A stretch of DNA of 28,492 nt from Priapulus caudatus (GCF_000485595.1 NW_014577227.1:263250-291741), one strand, 5' to 3'. Counted from the stretch's first letter, positions 1-10,193 are shown. The notes: generated from the letters alone by a model not told the origin. Numbers and translations are program-made.

Positions 1-22
1 AATGCTGTTGATGTTTTTGCAG

Positions 23-98
23 GCAACTCGGGTATGTGGCAGCAGACCAGTCGTCTGGCGAACAAAAGTTATTCCAAAGAGATTCTACACCCGATGCT
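23..98 (+). CDS. Unrecognised gene, first exon in window
   Basis: An internal exon bounded by tttttgcag and gtaagt, 76 bp, entering with one base of a split codon and leaving in phase 0. It reads QLGYVAADQSSGEQKLFQRD and then STPDA. A stop lies in frame just upstream of the acceptor, so the exon truly starts here. Earlier exons are outside the window. Confidence 0.65.
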
Positions 99-2882
99 GT
101 AAGTAATACTCTCCTCCTTTTACGACTGCGTCCTCCTTCTTCCTGCTCCTCTTGCTCCTACTCCCCTTTTTCCTCAACTTTCGTTTCTTCCTCCTCCAAC
201 CCCTCCTTCTCTTCTTCCTTCTCTTGCTCTTCTTCTTCCTCCTCCTTCTCCTTCCCCTTCTCTTTCTCCTCCTCGTCCTTCTCACCTACACTTCTGTGTT
301 CATAAAGATTCCAGCATAAAGATCTGGTGATGGGGCCATCATTATAGATCTTTCATTGTGGGTGTCATTACGATATTGTTTTCATCAACGCTTATCCGCA
401 ACACGTTGTTGAGAAATCGTCGTAAAGTGTTCATGCTGCCATGTTGAGTTTGACAAGTGGCATCCTGCATTAATAATCATGACTGCTGGTATAGTGTTCT
501 CATGGTCATGCGCATTGATGTGCTGACTTGCAATCGCTTTGCACTACATATCGCATGAAGCAAAGATCTATGCCCGTCTGGTTAATCGAGACTATGCAGG
601 CGATGCTGCGGTAACCGTGGTTACGCGCCTGCGCTCGGCAATTTATTCGGCAACACTTTCATATACTTGCACCGTGCTAATCTTGACGGTGAATCTTAGT
701 TTCCCAATGATGATTTCTCTGTATCGCTTTTATTTGCTGCTGCACTGGTTTCCAACGAACACTATAAATCTGTTAACTTGTGAACGCGGTAAGTTTTACT
801 GGAGTATTATTAGCTGTTGATGATTTATATCGGTCTATTGTAAAGCTATAATTTTACTTGTACGAATTGTGTGTATATTTTTGAGTGGACTTGATATTAA
901 AATGAAGCAGTATACTAAAAGTCAGCAGTAGTTTCAAGTTGTTCATCTTCGTTTTTGTAGGTGTTTCAAAAGCGAACTGAGGAGCTTGGTAAAGCCATGG
1001 AAGCAACGAAAAAGAGACTGAAATCTGTACGTGGTATTCATTGAAACACTCTAATATGCATTTCCATTCAACTAAACAGATTGCAGGGCCACGAGCACTT
1101 TTAGGAGTTCCTGAAATCCCTTAGCTCTCATGTTATTAATTACACTCTACAAATTAACCCTATGTATAATTTTACTGTCCGACTCTAATATTTAGTATTA
1201 TCGATTATCTCTTTGAAATGTGTTTGCACTTGCTGTAGAGTTTATCAGAGTTTATTCTCCCATCGTTTATCGACCCTGTACACACATTTCTTTCCTTGCT
1301 CCCCACAGCTCGGCTGGAGGGGCAGCGAGAAGGATCTTTCTGAGCAGACGATACCGGAGAAGGAGAGGGACGGTGGGTACGAGCGAGAAACGCCGTCACC
1401 GCCCACCAAGGACACGACTGCGGACACGGGTGAGTAGGTGCTGCCCTCTGATGGAGCATCGCGTAGGCCTGTGCAAGCCGGTCTTACGATTCGCTGCTCG
1501 TCGACTGCATGCGTCAGCCCCTGATCTCGAGGGTCTCATGACATACTTATCTTGCACGCCCACACCTACACCTACAGCCTAGCCCCAGCCCACCCAAGAG
1601 ATGCTACATTTGTGGATTTTACCGGAAATCCGTATTTTTTTTATGTAAAAATTTCCGGATCAAAAAATCTGAAAATCTGCTATTATTTATATTGAAAAAT
1701 CCTGAAAATCAGACCCAAAATAAGTTCTTTTTCAGAAAATGGTGTTCCAGGTTGACGCGCTCCGCTCGCTTTAATTGAATTAGTCACTACTTAATAGTTC
1801 CGGATTTTTTTGAACCACCCTGTAGCATCTCTGCCACTCCAAGCCCACCTTACAGGTATAGACCGCTAGGTCAGTGCCCGCTTTTTTGTACTGTAATTTG
1901 TTGTTGTACGCTCGTCGTCCAGTGATGTTAAAGTCACGGCTCGACCTTTGCGACCGCGGTGGAGCCTTTGCAGTTGTAGCATGACCTTGGGGAGTTGCGG
2001 CACTACCGTCACTGTCACGGTGGGACCTTTGCTGTCACAGCATGACCTTTGCGGTCACATCACGACCTTTGCGGTGACCGCGTGACCGTGGCGGTTGTGT
2101 CAAACAGCGTGACGTTTTCATTGTAGACCTCACCCGCACCAAGTCCCTACCGGACGTGTCGACGATCGGCCACCACCGCCGGCGCCCCCTGCCGACGACG
2201 CACGGCGACGGCGAGAGCGCATACGTGCCTGGTAAAGCAACGACGCGGCGCACTAACAAACCTGCAAACTTGCGCTTAGGTATCTAGCTTTCTCGGGCCT
2301 CGTAGCTACAAGTGGCTCCACCTGTTTGCTGGGAATGGTGGCGACTGCCGGCGTAGCGCCGCCGCCGCTTCTGTGACTAACATGTTGTGGTAGTGTAGCT
2401 TGTGCACCGGCCACCGCGCGGTGGCAGAAGGTAGTGGTAGTATGCGTTGTTTTAGTGTGGTTGTAGGCTGTAGCGTCACGATACTAATCAAAATACGGCC
2501 ACCGTACGAGTTTAGCAGAATTCACGGGTTTAGCAGAATTCACGAGAAATTGCCACGTTGTTTCTATTGAGAATGTTTCTGTGTGAGAGACCGTGGTGGG
2601 ACTGCCGAGTCTTTGGACGATGACACGTTCGTTTGATGGTCAGTTCGTTTACGGATTTGTCGAGTGTGCTAAAAATACAATTTACAAAAAATTGGATTGT
2701 ATAACTTTCCTAAAAACAATTTACTCTGCAATTGTTGTTCAGGCTTGAGGTTGTTTAGAGGCAGCTGCCAGGGTTAGCTCTAGTTACTACATCTTTCATT
2801 GCACAGTGATCACTTTAATAAACTAAGAGTTCCCACCAGGCCATGCCGTTTTTAAATTTATATTGTTTTTACTAATTGTGTG

Positions 2883-2929
<47 letters not shown>

Positions 2930-3199
2930 ATACGATCTGCGTACGATCGTAGTCTAACATTATAGTGAACAGCATTGGGGCCGTTTTATCTTCTGTGGTG
3001 ATGGTAATAATAGCACGTCTCTCTGTATCCGCTGTAGATGTATACCATGTGCTATTTAAGAATAGCCCCTCGAAATTGGTATTATTGGTAATAGATCACT
3101 CATTAATTTTAAATTAAATTTATAATAATTCCCTTCATGGCTGATTGCTCTTATATTTATCAGCTTATTGCTCTTTTAATGCGTCACGTGCACACACAC

Positions 3200-3232
<33 letters not shown>

Positions 3233-6200
3233 GTATATATACATAGATGTATGTCAATTTATTCATTATCCTATTGAAATGGTAATTGAAAATCTTATTT
3301 CCGATTAAAAGTTTATTTACTTTCCGTTAAACGTGTGTGTTTCTTGTTGGTGCACTTATTCTCTAATTCCCCATCAAAGACCCCCCCTCCTCCCCGCCCT
3401 AACCACCGCAGACATCAAGCTAGATGCCCAGAGCCGTCGATGTTTTTTCAGTGCGCCGTCAACGGCAAGGAGACATGCGCCGCCCTACCACCAGCCATGA
3501 CAAGCTGAACGCATGGGAGGTCAGGGGTTCATGCGGGGGCATCGCGTTTTCAAGGTCGCGTCGTAACGCGCAGGGCACGGCGAGCTCCCAGGCGAAGATC
3601 AACGCGCAGCCGGTACGTAATCCTGGTGCTCGCCATCTTAGATTTCTTTTGTTTAAACGAGAGGCAGGTTTAATACTACTGGGTCGGTTCAGGCCAATCT
3701 ACATTTCTGCGGCTGTGTCGAAGAAAGGCCTAGGGCCTCGCTGTTAGAAATAAAATTGGCGCCCTAACGTTTGGTCTTGATATTTTGGAACATTGTGTTT
3801 CCTGTGGCCGGCACCTCTAATCAGTCTAAGTACTCTTGCATATGAAACTTTTGTAACCTTTACCCACATTTCTTTCCGATGGTCCTACAAGAAAAGTTAG
3901 TGTGAAGACTAAAGTTAAGACTAATTTTGTTTCTGACAAACAAGGACCGCCATCGGTTTTAAACTGCCAGACTTTTTTTGTGGAGCCATTCGTTATTCTG
4001 TTGTTTTCAGTCGAAAATGCTCGTGAAATTTGAGGCTGCATCGCCTGCTCCCAAACCCTATTCGTTTTTCGTGTCGGCAGATCAATCACAAAAATGATAT
4101 GCAATGCAATACCTGGCATGCTTATTATGCATATTGTCAATTCTGTGGATGCATCCTCCTCTGTCCTTTCGTACCTACAGCGACATTAACCGTCGCCACT
4201 GTGATCGTTTACGCACGCTGCTGATTGTTTTTCTTCGCGCACATTCGATCACGAAATCTAAGCGCAACTCTGCTACAGACCGCGAGAAATCTGTGATGCA
4301 TACTCTCCCTTCCTTCCTGCCCCCGCATACCTACAGCCCCACACAATCCTGTGATGCTTACTCCTCCTCCCTTCCTACTCCTCCCCGCATACCGTACAGC
4401 CACACAAATCTGTGATGGCTCACTCCTCTCCTCTCTCCTCCCCCGCATACCTACAGCCAATCACAAATCTGTGATGCCAACTCCTCCTCCTCTCCTGTCC
4501 CGCAATACCTTAGCCAGCCACCATCTGATGCAATACTCCTCCTCCTCCTCTCCTGCCCGCATACATACAGGCCACACAATCTGTGATGCATACTCCTCCT
4601 GCTCTCCTGCCCGCATCACCTACAGCCCCACAATCTGTGATGGCCGTACCCTCTCTCTGCCCCCGCAATACCTACAGCCACACCAATGCCTGTGATGCAT
4701 ACTCTCCTCCTCTTCCCTAGCCCGCACACCTACAGCCCACACAATCTGTGACTGCATCTGCCTCCCTCCTTCCTCTCCTGCCCGCCGATACCACAGAACA
4801 CAATCTGTGATGCGATACTCCTCTCCTCCTTTCCTGCCCTGGGCATACCTTACAGCCACACAACTGTTGATGCAAATACTCCTCCTGCCTCCCTCCCTGC
4901 CCCGCATACCTACAGCCAACACAATCTGTGATGCATACTCCCTCACTCTCCTCTCCTGCCCCGCGCATACCAATACAGCAACACAATCTGTTTGATGCAT
5001 ACTCCCTCCTCCTCCTTTCCTCTGCCCTGCATACTACAGCCACACAATCTGTGATGCATACCCTTCCCTCTCCTGCCCCGCATACTACAGCCACACAATC
5101 TGTGATGCCGTACTCCTCTCCTGCCCCCGAATACTACAGCCACACAGATCTGTGATGCAATACTCCTCCTCCTCTCTGCCCCGCACACCTACAGGCCAAC
5201 ACAATCTGTGTGATGCATACTTGCCTCCTCCTTCCTTCGTTTGCGGCCCCCGCATACCTACGCAACACAATCTGTGATGCATACTCTCCTCCCTGCCTCT
5301 CCTGCCCTTGCCAATACCTACAGCCACACAATCTGTGATGCATACTCGCTCCTCCTCCGCTCTCTGTACCGCATACCTACAGCACACAAATCTGTGATGC
5401 ATACTCCTCCTCCTCCTCCTGGCCCCGCAATACTATCAGCCACATTAACCGTCGCCCCTCCGCATAAGCTACGCACGAGCTAGCTCACATCCGAACATTT
5501 TCTTCCGCAGATCGATCACAAATCTGAACCAGCCTGCCACGGATGGCAAAAAGTCGTCGTCGTCGTCGTCGGACGCGGCTCCCGGCAGCGCGTTTGCGCG
5601 CTACAAGCGTCTCAGCTACATGATGGCGCGCTCCACGCCCAACCTCGCCTCCGCATCCTCCTCGTCCTCTTACGACGAGAAACCCTCAGCCGCCGTCGCC
5701 GCCGTCGCCGCGACGACGGCAGCAGAGCGGAAGCCGGCGCAGACGAAGCTGGTGCGACGCGCGTCGATGTCGTCGTCGGACGCCGGGAAGTCGCCGAGCG
5801 GCGACCAATCCGTGGCGCCCTCTGGCGGCAACGAGCAGCGCGTGCGAGCGATGCTCAACAAGCAGCCGCCGTTCGACACGGTTGCCGCGGCGACGTCGCC
5901 GCTAGGCGAGTCGTCGTCGCCGACGAGGGGCCGTCCCGTCGTGCCGCCGCGCAAGAAGAACGTGTTCTCGCCGGGGGAACGGTCCCCGATTGAGCTTCCC
6001 GTCAAGGACATGTCGCCGAGCCCCGTGCGAAAGGTCGCCGAGGTCACGGGTCGCCCCCAGAGCGCGCCGGTGACGCCGATGGAGAAGCGACTTCCCGAGC
6101 GGCCGAACCGTCAGCACGAGATCTCGCCCAGAGATCCGAAAGGTGGGAGGGGGCTTCTTTTGTGACGAGGTTTGCACGGGGGAAGGGGGCATTTTTGGGG

Positions 6201-8313
6201 GGGGAGAGGGAGAGGAGCTCTTTGAGGCTTCAGGGAGGGATCACGGTCGCCGTGTCGCACACGACCAACGCTGTATGCGATGAATCGGGGGGGGGGGGGG
6301 GAGGTTGTCAGTAAATGTTAATCAATTTGGGAGAAGCAAGGGGGCCTATTCTTAAGGGAGGGAGAGAGACTGCGAGAGAGACAGAGAGAGAGAGAGAGAA
6401 GGAGAGAGAGAGAGAGGAATCGTGATCCATGCGTCACACACAGCATGTCAGTCTCGTGTCAGACAGAGGAGCAAGCAGCGTGTGCAGAGGATCGCGTGGC
6501 CAGTTGTCAGGAAATGCCAGCTATGATGTGAGCGGGCGTTGCCGTGCCTCTTGTGCAACACTCGTGTGGAAAACCTTGGCTCTTCGCTCCCGTGCGGAAA
6601 ACTTCCGACGTCCGATAATATATATTAGACTTACTCAGTTCTAACCATTCGTAATATTTCTGAAAATTATTTCTTGGCCCTTTGCATGCAATATCCATTC
6701 AGCGACTACATTTCGGACGGCTACAAATAGAGCCTAGTACTTTACTACAAATGGAGTGTCAGTCAGTCGTTCTATCATTGCATGCATTAATAGTAAAGCG
6801 GTAACGCGCCCTTTGGAAACAATTTAAGCTTCTCGTTTTTGCGGTGCGCCTTGTCAAAAAATTCAAACTGATCGATAACACATGCGAATTGTTGTTTCAG
6901 CTGAGACGGTCGAGTCGTGTGTGAAGGAACTTCACAGAGCTGTGTCCGAAGCTACTGACATGTTCCACAAGGTAACATCAAGTGCTAACTATTGTTGTCA
7001 TTATCATTATTGTTACTATTACTATTATTATTATTATTATTATTATTATTCTTATATAATGTCATCATCCATTTATTATTATTATATTCATTATTATGTT
7101 ATCATCATCATTCATCAATGGTCATTATCATTATTATTACTACTACTACTATTATTTTTGTTGGCGGCGGTGGCCCCGCCCCCTCGTATTTGTTATTTTT
7201 TGCGGTGCGTGTTGAATCAGTTGTGTCCTTTATTGCGACAATATCAAATAAGCCAGCCAGAAGTCACACGGACACTCGATGATGCATTTATTTTAAAAAA
7301 AGGCGTGCATGCTATTTTCATGCATGTACAGTGATGAATTGTTAGCGCTTGCGACAAGTTGCTAGAAATTTTGCAAGCGAACGATACCAACACTGAACAC
7401 TGGTGTGACGTATGTGTTGTTTGCCCACCAGGTGGCGCAGTCGGAGACACTATCGCGGGACCAACAGGTCGGTCAGATGAGGCAGCTAGTGGAGGCCGTT
7501 CCCAGCAGACTCACGACATGGGTTGCAGGTTATGCACAGCGGTCGCTCGTGGTAGTTTCGTAGGTCCATCTCAATATTTATGTTCCTCCGCCGTAAATTC
7601 ACACGCATGAGAAAATAATAAAAATAAAAAAATGAATAGAATAGACAATATAAGATAAAATAAAACAATATAAAATGTAATCAAAAAAAATAAATATGAT
7701 AAATGAACCGAGTGTAACAGTAGCCAATGGATAATAGAAAACGCCTGTCCTCCATTTCACCATGTTTGTTGTCTTTTACTGCTGTCGTTAGATCCTTAAC
7801 TCGCACGTGTTGTTCCTAGTCCATGTCACAGCACATAGAGACACTGTCCATCAAATCACCATCCATCACTATGTACTATGTAATGCTCGTAGATCAAAAC
7901 TCGCACGTGACTGTGTTCCGTAGTCCATGTCTGCACCACATAGAGACCACTGTTCCTATCAATCACCATCCATCACTATGCTCACTATGTAATGTCGTAG
8001 ATCCTAACTCGTGTGTGTTCCTAGTCCATGTCGCAGCACATAGAGACACTGTCCATCAATCACCATCCGTCACTATGCTCACTATGTAATGTCGTAGATC
8101 CTAACTCGTGTGTCTCGCCTGTGTTGCAGGTGCGCGTCTCAGCACATAGAGACGCTGCCGATCGTCGAGCTGAACTCTCTGCGCGCGACGCTCGCGCAGC
8201 AGGCCAGCGATCCGAACTCCAGCGTTACTCTGCTGCAGCAGTACAATGAGCTGCTCTTCAACCTGCTCATGCACAAGATGTCCGGCAAGATGTACGCCGC
8301 CTCGTCCGTGTAG
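23..8313 (+). CDS. 3' part of an unrecognised multi-exon gene (Ser/Pro-rich, helical C-terminus)
   Basis: Seen: a chain of plus-strand exons with AG/GT borders at 23-98, 961-1026, 1309-1429, 2127-2231, an uncertain one at 3412/3452-3612, then 5511-6142, 6901-6971, 7432-7521 and 8143-8313 (stop TAG 8311-8313). Phases agree across 23 to 2231 and across 5511 to 8313; only the middle exon breaks them. The start lies left of the window. The product begins with a charged, probably coiled segment (VFQKRTEELGKAMEATKKRLK), continues through basic and Ser-rich stretches (RTKSLPDVSTIGHH; poly-Ser; RPVVPPRKK, an SH3-ligand-like motif) and ends in about 110 mostly helical residues (ETVESCVKELHRAV through LLQQYNELLFNLLMHKM). 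Inference: a cytoplasmic signalling or cytoskeletal scaffold. I considered the C-terminus of ABL-type kinases but see no convincing match to their F-actin-binding domain. No function is assigned. Confidence 0.72.
105..290 (+). repeat. Pyrimidine-rich low-complexity tract (CTT/CCT)
   Basis: Almost uninterrupted C/T triplets such as cttcttcctcctcc, lying in the intron right after the 5' splice site at 98/99. Long open frames across it on both strands (Ser-rich or Arg/Lys-rich) are low-complexity artefacts. Confidence 0.9.
961..1026 (+). CDS. Unrecognised gene, coiled-coil exon
   Basis: A 66-bp, phase 0-0 exon after gtttttgtag and before gtacgt. It encodes VFQKRTEELGKAMEATKKRL plus KS, highly charged and heptad-compatible. 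It joins in frame to the exons at 23-98 and 1309-1429. Confidence 0.7.
1309..1429 (+). CDS. Unrecognised gene, acidic/Pro exon
   Basis: A 121-bp exon after ctccccacag and ending acacgg|gtgagt (phase 0 to 1). It encodes LGWRGSEKDLSEQTIPEK followed by a Glu/Pro/Thr-rich stretch containing ETPSPPTK. The reading frame follows directly from the previous exon. Confidence 0.68.
1597..1832. mobile_element. MITE with 12-bp terminal inverted repeats
   Basis: It starts AGAGATGCTACA and ends with the exact reverse complement TGTAGCATCTCT; similarity continues loosely inwards (TGG at a similar offset). The 236-bp body is AT-rich with repeated ccggaaat/ccggatttt motifs and has no coding capacity. It lies in the intron between exons 1309-1429 and 2127-2231. 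No clean target-site duplication is visible, so the superfamily is unassigned. Confidence 0.72.
1925..2100 (+). repeat. Degenerate tandem repeat around gcatgacctttgcggtcaca
   Basis: About seven to eight imperfect copies of a 20-25 bp unit built on gacctttgcggt and its variants (cgacctttgcgacc, ggacctttgctgtc, tgacctttgcggtc). The array ends about 25 bp before the acceptor of the exon at 2127. Confidence 0.75.
2127..2231 (+). CDS. Unrecognised gene, basic exon
   Basis: A 105-bp exon (phase 1 to 1) after ttttcattgtag and before gtaaag. It is too short to appear as a long open frame but fits in phase with the exon at 1309-1429. It reads DLTRTKSLPDVSTIGHH, then an Arg/Pro-rich run and DGESAYVPG. 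RTKSLP resembles a basophilic phosphosite; that is inference only. Confidence 0.68.
2877..2930. repeat. (TGCG)n microsatellite
   Basis: About a dozen uninterrupted gtgc units in the intron. Confidence 0.95.
3190..3245. repeat. (AC)n/(AT)n microsatellite
   Basis: A short cacacaca run followed by an atatatat run, intronic. Confidence 0.9.
3412..3612 (+). CDS. Unrecognised gene, exon with broken frame
   Basis: Acceptor-like ctaaccaccgcag precedes 3412 and donor cg|gtacgt follows 3612. In the phase inherited from the exon at 2127-2231 it reads DIKLDAQSRRCFFS and then stops at 3498. An internal acceptor, gatgttttttcag before 3452, also accepts that phase (codon GTG) and is open to the donor, giving VRRQRQGDMRRPTTSHDK onward. 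That version leaves in phase 0, while the next sure exon at 5511 needs phase 2. Either an indel in the tttttt run or nearby, or an unseen small exon, is required. Confidence 0.45.
3613..4265 (+). other. Intron, no feature assigned
   Basis: Ordinary mixed-composition sequence. A candidate exon after ttgttttcag near 4014 (SKMLVKFEAASPAPKP) has only a weak donor and is not accepted. The segment near 4181-4262 (cattaaccgtcgcc... attcgatcacgaaatct) is a diverged copy of the sequence around 5442-5528. Confidence 0.45.
4266..5440 (+). repeat. Degenerate 50-58 bp minisatellite before a splice acceptor
   Basis: About twenty imperfect copies of a unit made of cacacaatctgtgatgcat, then a ctcctcctcc run, then ccccgcatacctacag. 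Units differ by many one-base insertions and deletions. Each resembles a 3' splice site (pyrimidine tract plus acctacag). The array ends about 70 bp before the acceptor of the exon at 5511, whose first bases (atcgatcacaaatctg) resemble the repeat's acacaatctgtg. Open frames in the array on both strands are artefacts. Confidence 0.9.
5511..6142 (+). CDS. Unrecognised gene, large Ser/Pro-rich exon
   Basis: A 632-bp exon after cattttcttccgcag, ending gatccgaaag|gtggga. It enters in phase 2 and leaves in phase 1, matching the exon at 6901. The roughly 210 encoded residues are disordered: SITNLNQPATDGKK, a six-Ser run, FARYKRLSYMMARSTPNL, Ala-rich runs, KLVRRASMSSS (PKA-like RRAS), RGRPVVPPRKK (SH3-ligand-like) and several SP/TP sites (GERSPIEL, MSPSPVR, SAPVTPMEK). 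The exon is GC-rich with trinucleotide-like Ser and Ala codon runs, unlike its AT-richer introns. Reading on past the donor meets a stop within about 20 bases, which supports splicing there. Confidence 0.75.
6284..6420. repeat. poly-G and (GA)n low-complexity tract
   Basis: A run of about twelve G (near 6288-6301), then purine-rich gagagaga between 6355 and 6417, intronic. Confidence 0.9.
6901..6971 (+). CDS. Unrecognised gene, helical exon
   Basis: A 71-bp exon after gttgtttcag and before gtaaca. With the single G carried from 6142 it reads AETVESCVKELHRAVSEATD then MFHK, an amphipathic helix pattern. Phase 1 to 0. Confidence 0.75.
7000..7160. repeat. (ATT)n/(ACT)n trinucleotide tract
   Basis: Imperfect attatt, actact and atcatc runs in the intron after 6971. 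The Tyr-rich and Leu-rich frames across it are not real. Confidence 0.85.
7432..7521 (+). CDS. Unrecognised gene, helical exon
   Basis: After ttgcccaccag, phase 0. It reads VAQSETLSRDQQVGQMRQLV, then EAVPSRLTTW. The donor is unsure: atgg|gttgca at 7521 keeps the phase for the last exon; gcag|gttatg at 7528 looks stronger but breaks it. Confidence 0.62.
7615..7720. repeat. A-rich low-complexity tract
   Basis: aaataaaataaaa-type sequence in the last intron, resembling a decayed poly-A insertion tail. Confidence 0.6.
7815..8120 (+). repeat. Tandem array made from the last exon's splice acceptor
   Basis: Three diverged units of about 100 bp, each carrying tagtccatgt, then cacatagagacac, then tccatcaatcaccat and gtaatgtcgtagatc. 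The segment cagcacatagagacactgtc matches the start of the final exon (tcagcacatagagacgctgc at 8139). The array therefore appears to derive from duplication of the intron-exon junction. Confidence 0.8.
8143..8313 (+). CDS. Unrecognised gene, terminal exon
   Basis: The acceptor is taken as gcgtctcag|CAC at 8142, because the phase then fits the donor at 7521; an alternative acceptor gttgcag at 8129 does not fit. It reads HIETLPIVELNSLRATLAQQ, then a short linker and a Leu-rich helix (LLQQYNELLFNLLMHKM), ending SGKMYAASSV and TAG at 8311. The C-terminus is hydrophobic and helical, so it may be an interaction module. Confidence 0.7.
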   Translation, partial: HIETLPIVELNSLRATLAQQASDPNSSVTLLQQYNELLFNLLMHKMSGKMYAASSV

Positions 8314-8800
8314 CCGTGGTGGCGGCGGCGGCAGCGGCAGAGGGAACCCGCGCGTTCCAGACGGTTCGACGCTGCACTGAAGAGACTCCTGCGCCGCGTT
8401 GTCCGCGTGGCGTGACGGCGGCGGCAGTGGGAACTCGCGCGTTTGTTGACGGTTTGACGCTGCGCTAAATAGATGTGTGCGCCGCGTTGTCCGCGAAGCC
8501 ATGAAGCGGCAACATCAATGGCGGCGATGGCGGTAGTGGTGGGAACCTGCGCGTTTGTCGATGGTTCGGCACTGCGCTAAAGAGATGCCTGCACCGCAGC
8601 CTCTGCGTAGCGTACGGCAGAGAAACCGGCAGCTGCGGCGATAACGCACGCGCGTTCGCAGCGGTACGACGCGGCATTAACAAGATGTCCGCTCTCGTCC
8701 TCGGTGTAGTGGTGGCAGCGGCGGAGAAACCGGCAGTTGCGGTGGTGACTCGCGCGCGTTCGCAGCGGTACGACGTGGCATTGACAAGATGTCCGCGACT
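8312..8800. repeat. CpG-rich tandem array after the stop codon
   Basis: Five or six diverged units of roughly 85-110 bp with the shared core gaactcgcgcgtttg, acggttcgacgctgcgctaa and agagatg. It begins within a few bases of the stop and so would lie in the 3' UTR if the transcript continues. No AATAAA was found in the following 900 bp. Confidence 0.8.
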
Positions 8801-9209
8801 TCCTAGGTGCCCCGCGGCTGCCTAGGTAACCCGCGGCTGCCTTGCGCGCGACGGTGACAAGACGCACACTGTTAATGGTACGACGCGTCATTTCGTGCGC
8901 GAGCATTCTGCGCGTTACGTTCCGTCCGCGAGGAACGTTTATGCCTTCGCGTGTTCGTGCACGACCGGCACTTGTTTGTGTGTTTCGGCGGCAGCAGGTG
9001 GCGTGACAGGTCGAGGGAGTCTTGGCGTCTCTGTCCGAGCGAGATTCTGCTTGTGGCGGCACGTGCGGCAAGGGGGGGGGGGGCTGCGTCGAGTTACACA
9101 CAGCTATACAGAGGCAGCTTTCTTTTTCTTTTTTATCACGATTCTCAGCCGTCTTTGAGTGATGAGCGACGGTTGCCAATGTCACCACACCTTCGTGAGC
9201 GCATGCTTT

Positions 9210-9960
9210 TTGACTAGGTGTGGATAGTTTTCGTGCAGCTGAGAGGGAGAGGCGTCTTTTTGGGGGGGTGCATTTATTGCTGTGCTATTGTCCGACTGGG
9301 GCCAGAGTCACGGCGTGGCAGCTCTGTTGAATTGCATTCAAGTTATCAACCGTTCACTTACTAACGTTAACAACGATAATATTTACAAATATTAACGAAC
9401 TGTTTTGTCCGATCGGAAGAAAATAACAGGTACATAATTCATTTGCAAAAACGTTTAAAACTGCAATGTAAATGCTATTCAGTTTATCTATTGTGTAATT
9501 TCGATTCTATATATGTAGCAATCCGACTGTATTCAGAGTGCGTAACCGTTAACTAGCGCTGCTGTGTTTAATTGTAGGCATTGCTTTCTGCATAAAAACA
9601 TTGCCACATTGCAACAACGCATGCATCTCTGAATGTTTCCGCCTCTACCAATGTGATACAAATTCAGTCCGGCCCGTGAGAGCGAAATCAAAATGCGAGT
9701 AACAGACTTGCGTATTTTAAGGCTAGCACTTTTATACTTGTTTTTCTAACGAGAGGAGAGCGTGTATTTCGGGGGTTGTGATCGCGCTGGGCTCTGCACT
9801 ACGGGTTGCACCCAGGCGGCCATCTTGCCACTATTTATCACGTAGTCTGCGTGGCAATCGACGTAGCGGCTGGACGTTGGTGGTGTAGATACAGTCCTGA
9901 GCTTTACGGCGCTGTATACGCCGATGATAATTAACACGGGCGGACGAGCGATGGTACACT
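9210..9960. other. Intergenic, nothing assigned
   Basis: Mixed AT-rich sequence with no convincing exon, repeat family or RNA. Confidence 0.5.
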
Positions 9961-9978
9961 GCTCGCAGTTATCACTGC

Positions 9979-10045
<67 letters not shown>

Positions 10046-10106
10046 AGGGAGAGAGAGAGAGAGAGAGAGAGAGGGNNNNNNNNNNCGCGTAGATATAAGC
10101 GCGAGG

Positions 10107-10193
<87 letters not shown>

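Larger units (their letters stand above)
2232..3411 (+). other. Intron with simple repeats
   Basis: No exon is seen. It holds two copies of gtttagcagaattcacg near 2509-2545, a (TGCG)n run and an (AT)n run. Confidence 0.6.

Noticed and set aside
85-305. Open frames rich in Ser or Arg/Lys on both strands
   Set aside because: Caused by the pyrimidine tract in the intron; no conserved motif.
4014-4072. Possible exon after ttgttttcag (SKMLVKFEAASPAPKP)
   Set aside because: Weak donor, and it does not clearly repair the phase problem between 3612 and 5511.
4209-5483. Many open frames of 60-126 residues in the 50-58 bp array
   Set aside because: Repeat-driven, present in several frames and both strands, with indels between units.
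7822-8121. The ~100-bp repeats as a CRISPR array
   Set aside because: Units are long, diverged and derived from an exon junction in a eukaryotic gene; no spacers.
1-8313. Identification of the first gene as an ABL-type kinase C-terminus
   Set aside because: Layout (Ser/Pro-rich middle, helical end) is similar, but the terminal residues do not match the F-actin-binding domain as I know it.
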